Shown here piece after piece: positions 62,909 through 64,000 of a stretch of DNA of 64,000 nt. The stretch lies in NCBI GenBank assembly GCA_009731425.1, contig AP018794.1, forward strand, positions 3,366,501 to 3,430,500, read 5' to 3'. The stretch comes from Lachnospiraceae bacterium KM106-2 (GTDB taxonomy: Bacteria; Bacillota; Clostridia; Lachnospirales; Lachnospiraceae). How positions within the stretch are numbered: the first letter of the stretch is position 1; each line of letters begins with the position of its first letter. Both the position numbers and the translations under genes were made by a program. The notes below the pieces were generated by a model, which was given only the letters and a program-made list of their open reading frames with translations, did no database searches and was not told the origin of the DNA.

Positions 62909-64000
62909 CTAATAAGTGCATTCCTTTTCAATTTCAAATTCACAGCCCTCCCCTGTGTAATCTGCTTCCTTACGAATAAATGGAATATTTAATAACTTAA
63001 CCGGCATCTGATACTTTACCTTTGTTTTAATAGCGTATAAACACTGATCTAGTTGAAAATCTTTTGAATACCGAATTTGAATATTTAACTGAATGAGATC
63101 CATAATTCGATATAATATTTCTTCCTTATCCATGGTCAGAATATAGATCTGCATATAATCTCCCCAATCCATATACCCGGATGTCTTTTTTTCAGATGCA
63201 TGCTTTGCCTTTGCTTTGATCTTCTCTTTTGTCATAGAAAGCAGTTCAGAATACTTTACTTGAAAAGAGGATTCCTTCTTAAATATTGGAACCGTCTTCC
63301 CATCTAATAGCATCCTCACATCAACTAACGCTTCTTCAAAAGCCCAAGTAATTAATATTAGATGTTTCGTAAGACTAATTAAAGGTGCAAATCCAGTGAA
63401 ACCTACCATTGCAGTTGCGGTCACTGCAGCCTTTTCTCTGGCTGTGCTATTAGACAGCAAATATAAATAATTAAAGATTACCCGGTAAAATACTGTCTTT
63501 CGAACAATGGACTTCATGTTATCATAATCATTATCAGCACCATTTACTATGTACTCTTGCTCATATTTAAGTGCGGTCTTCTTAACCTCCCCTGAACTAG
63601 TTTCTTTCTTGTCTTGCGCAGGGCCATACTTTTTAAAATAAGACTTAATATACTCCGCTATAAATGCCTTATTTATTAATTTTTCTCCTCCTGATAATAC
63701 TTCCACCATACTTTCACCCGAATCCTCTGGCTTAATGCTTTCGGATAAGTTTTCTTTATCCTCATTAACTATCGTATCCTGAAGATGATCTGTATCATCT
63801 CCAAAGCTAGCACCACCACTACTTGGATGCTTTTCTGATGGTAATGACGCTGTTTTTATTTTTGCTTTTGATATCTTATCTGGATTATCTACTACGAGAC
63901 CCAGTAATCCATCCTCTATTAAATCACCAAAGGTTGAAAATATACTTCCGTCCTGACTCTCCAGATCAACTTTAAGATCTGAATAATCAAACTTTAATTC
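62909..64000 (-). CDS. DUF5702-like pilus-associated protein, 5' end cut by the window
   Basis: The frame is open from the right edge to a stop at 62909; 363 residues are visible, including 97 upstream of the internal Met at 63709. The C-terminal 260 residues (LINKAFIAEYIKSYFKKYG, FNYLYLLSNSTAREKAAVTATAM, YMDWGDYMQIYILTMDKEEILYRIMDLIQLNI) match DUF5702, a domain found beside TadE genes in Lachnospiraceae. The N-terminus, expected to be a TadE-like anchor, lies outside. The acidic and Ser-rich region at about 63720-63900 is probably exported linker. Confidence 0.85.
   Translation of the reverse strand, partial: ELKFDYSDLKVDLESQDGSIFSTFGDLIEDGLLGLVVDNPDKISKAKIKTASLPSEKHPSSGGASFGDDTDHLQDTIVNEDKENLSESIKPEDSGESMVEVLSGGEKLINKAFIAEYIKSYFKKYGPAQDKKETSSGEVKKTALKYEQEYIVNGADNDYDNMKSIVRKTVFYRVIFNYLYLLSNSTAREKAAVTATAMVGFTGFAPLISLTKHLILITWAFEEALVDVRMLLDGKTVPIFKKESSFQVKYSELLSMTKEKIKAKAKHASEKKTSGYMDWGDYMQIYILTMDKEEILYRIMDLIQLNIQIRYSKDFQLDQCLYAIKTKVKYQMPVKLLNIPFIRKEADYTGEGCEFEIEKECTY

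Noticed and set aside
1..64000. CRISPR arrays, tRNA or rRNA genes, insertion sequences, prophage
   Set aside because: I looked for regularly spaced repeats, cloverleaf sequences and transposase or integrase motifs and found none I could support.

Overview
The window is AT-rich chromosomal DNA from an anaerobic, endospore-forming member of the Firmicutes, most likely Lachnospiraceae (Lachnoclostridium or Clostridium phytofermentans-like). Evidence: glycogen genes glgC/glgD/glgP, pyruvate formate-lyase with its activase, sporulation genes (spoVG, spoIID, a spoIIQ-type gene, spoIIR, a CotS-like gene, a SPOCS/LysM gene), T-box leaders, a THF riboswitch, and strong AGGAGG ribosome binding sites. 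Genus is inference. I saw no tRNA, rRNA, prophage, transposase or CRISPR array.

Layout. 1-3.3 kb: a cut secreted protein, spoVG and the glgC-glgD pair. 3.5-8.7 kb: murC, a DnaD/DnaC-like primosome pair behind clustered DnaA-box-like 9-mers, and prs. 8.7-15.2 kb: class A PBP, a YhaN/YhaO-like ATPase-nuclease pair, mecA and a DUF1858 protein. 15.2-19.2 kb: the fermentation cluster, in which PFL is encoded in pieces (catalytic body, a cysteine-bearing small domain, a separate glycyl-radical domain), followed by the activase and a 55-residue ferredoxin. 19.2-27.7 kb: MerR, dnaB-rplI-gdpP, azlCD, rpsF-ssb-rpsR, DUF951 and hemolysin III. 27.7-36.6 kb: a hairpin-rich intergenic region, spoIIQ/spoIID-type genes, glgP and T-box-controlled ileS. 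36.7-47.5 kb: pncB, a VanY-like carboxypeptidase, plsC, DUF1934-ddl, spoIIR, ispE-gntR, unknowns, SPOCS/LysM and veg. 47.9-56.2 kb: PrcB-C lipoprotein, PEGA protein, CotS-like kinase, cca, riboswitch-controlled folT, a radical SAM/SPASM protein and T-box-controlled proS. 56.2-64 kb: AI-2E-type permease, FMN reductase-SCP2 fusion, rhomboid, and a Tad-like pilus cluster (FHA, TadE, prepilin peptidase, TadE-like, DUF5702) running off the right end.

Most notable observations: (1) a naturally split pyruvate formate-lyase with the glycyl-radical domain as its own gene and a paralogous small domain that has cysteines in place of the radical glycine motif; (2) a dispersed structured repeat (two good copies, two fragments) whose stems covary and which holds an unpaired CCTCCTTT, identical to the 16S anti-Shine-Dalgarno core, one copy lying between the ileS T-box and ileS; (3) two tandem DnaA-box clusters before the primosome genes; (4) adjacent SpoIID- and SpoIIQ-type proteins that both appear to lack the usual catalytic residues; (5) promoter and ribosome binding sites built into terminator-like hairpins. 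Most other genes are ordinary housekeeping genes. All calls rest on reading the sequence; no database search was possible.
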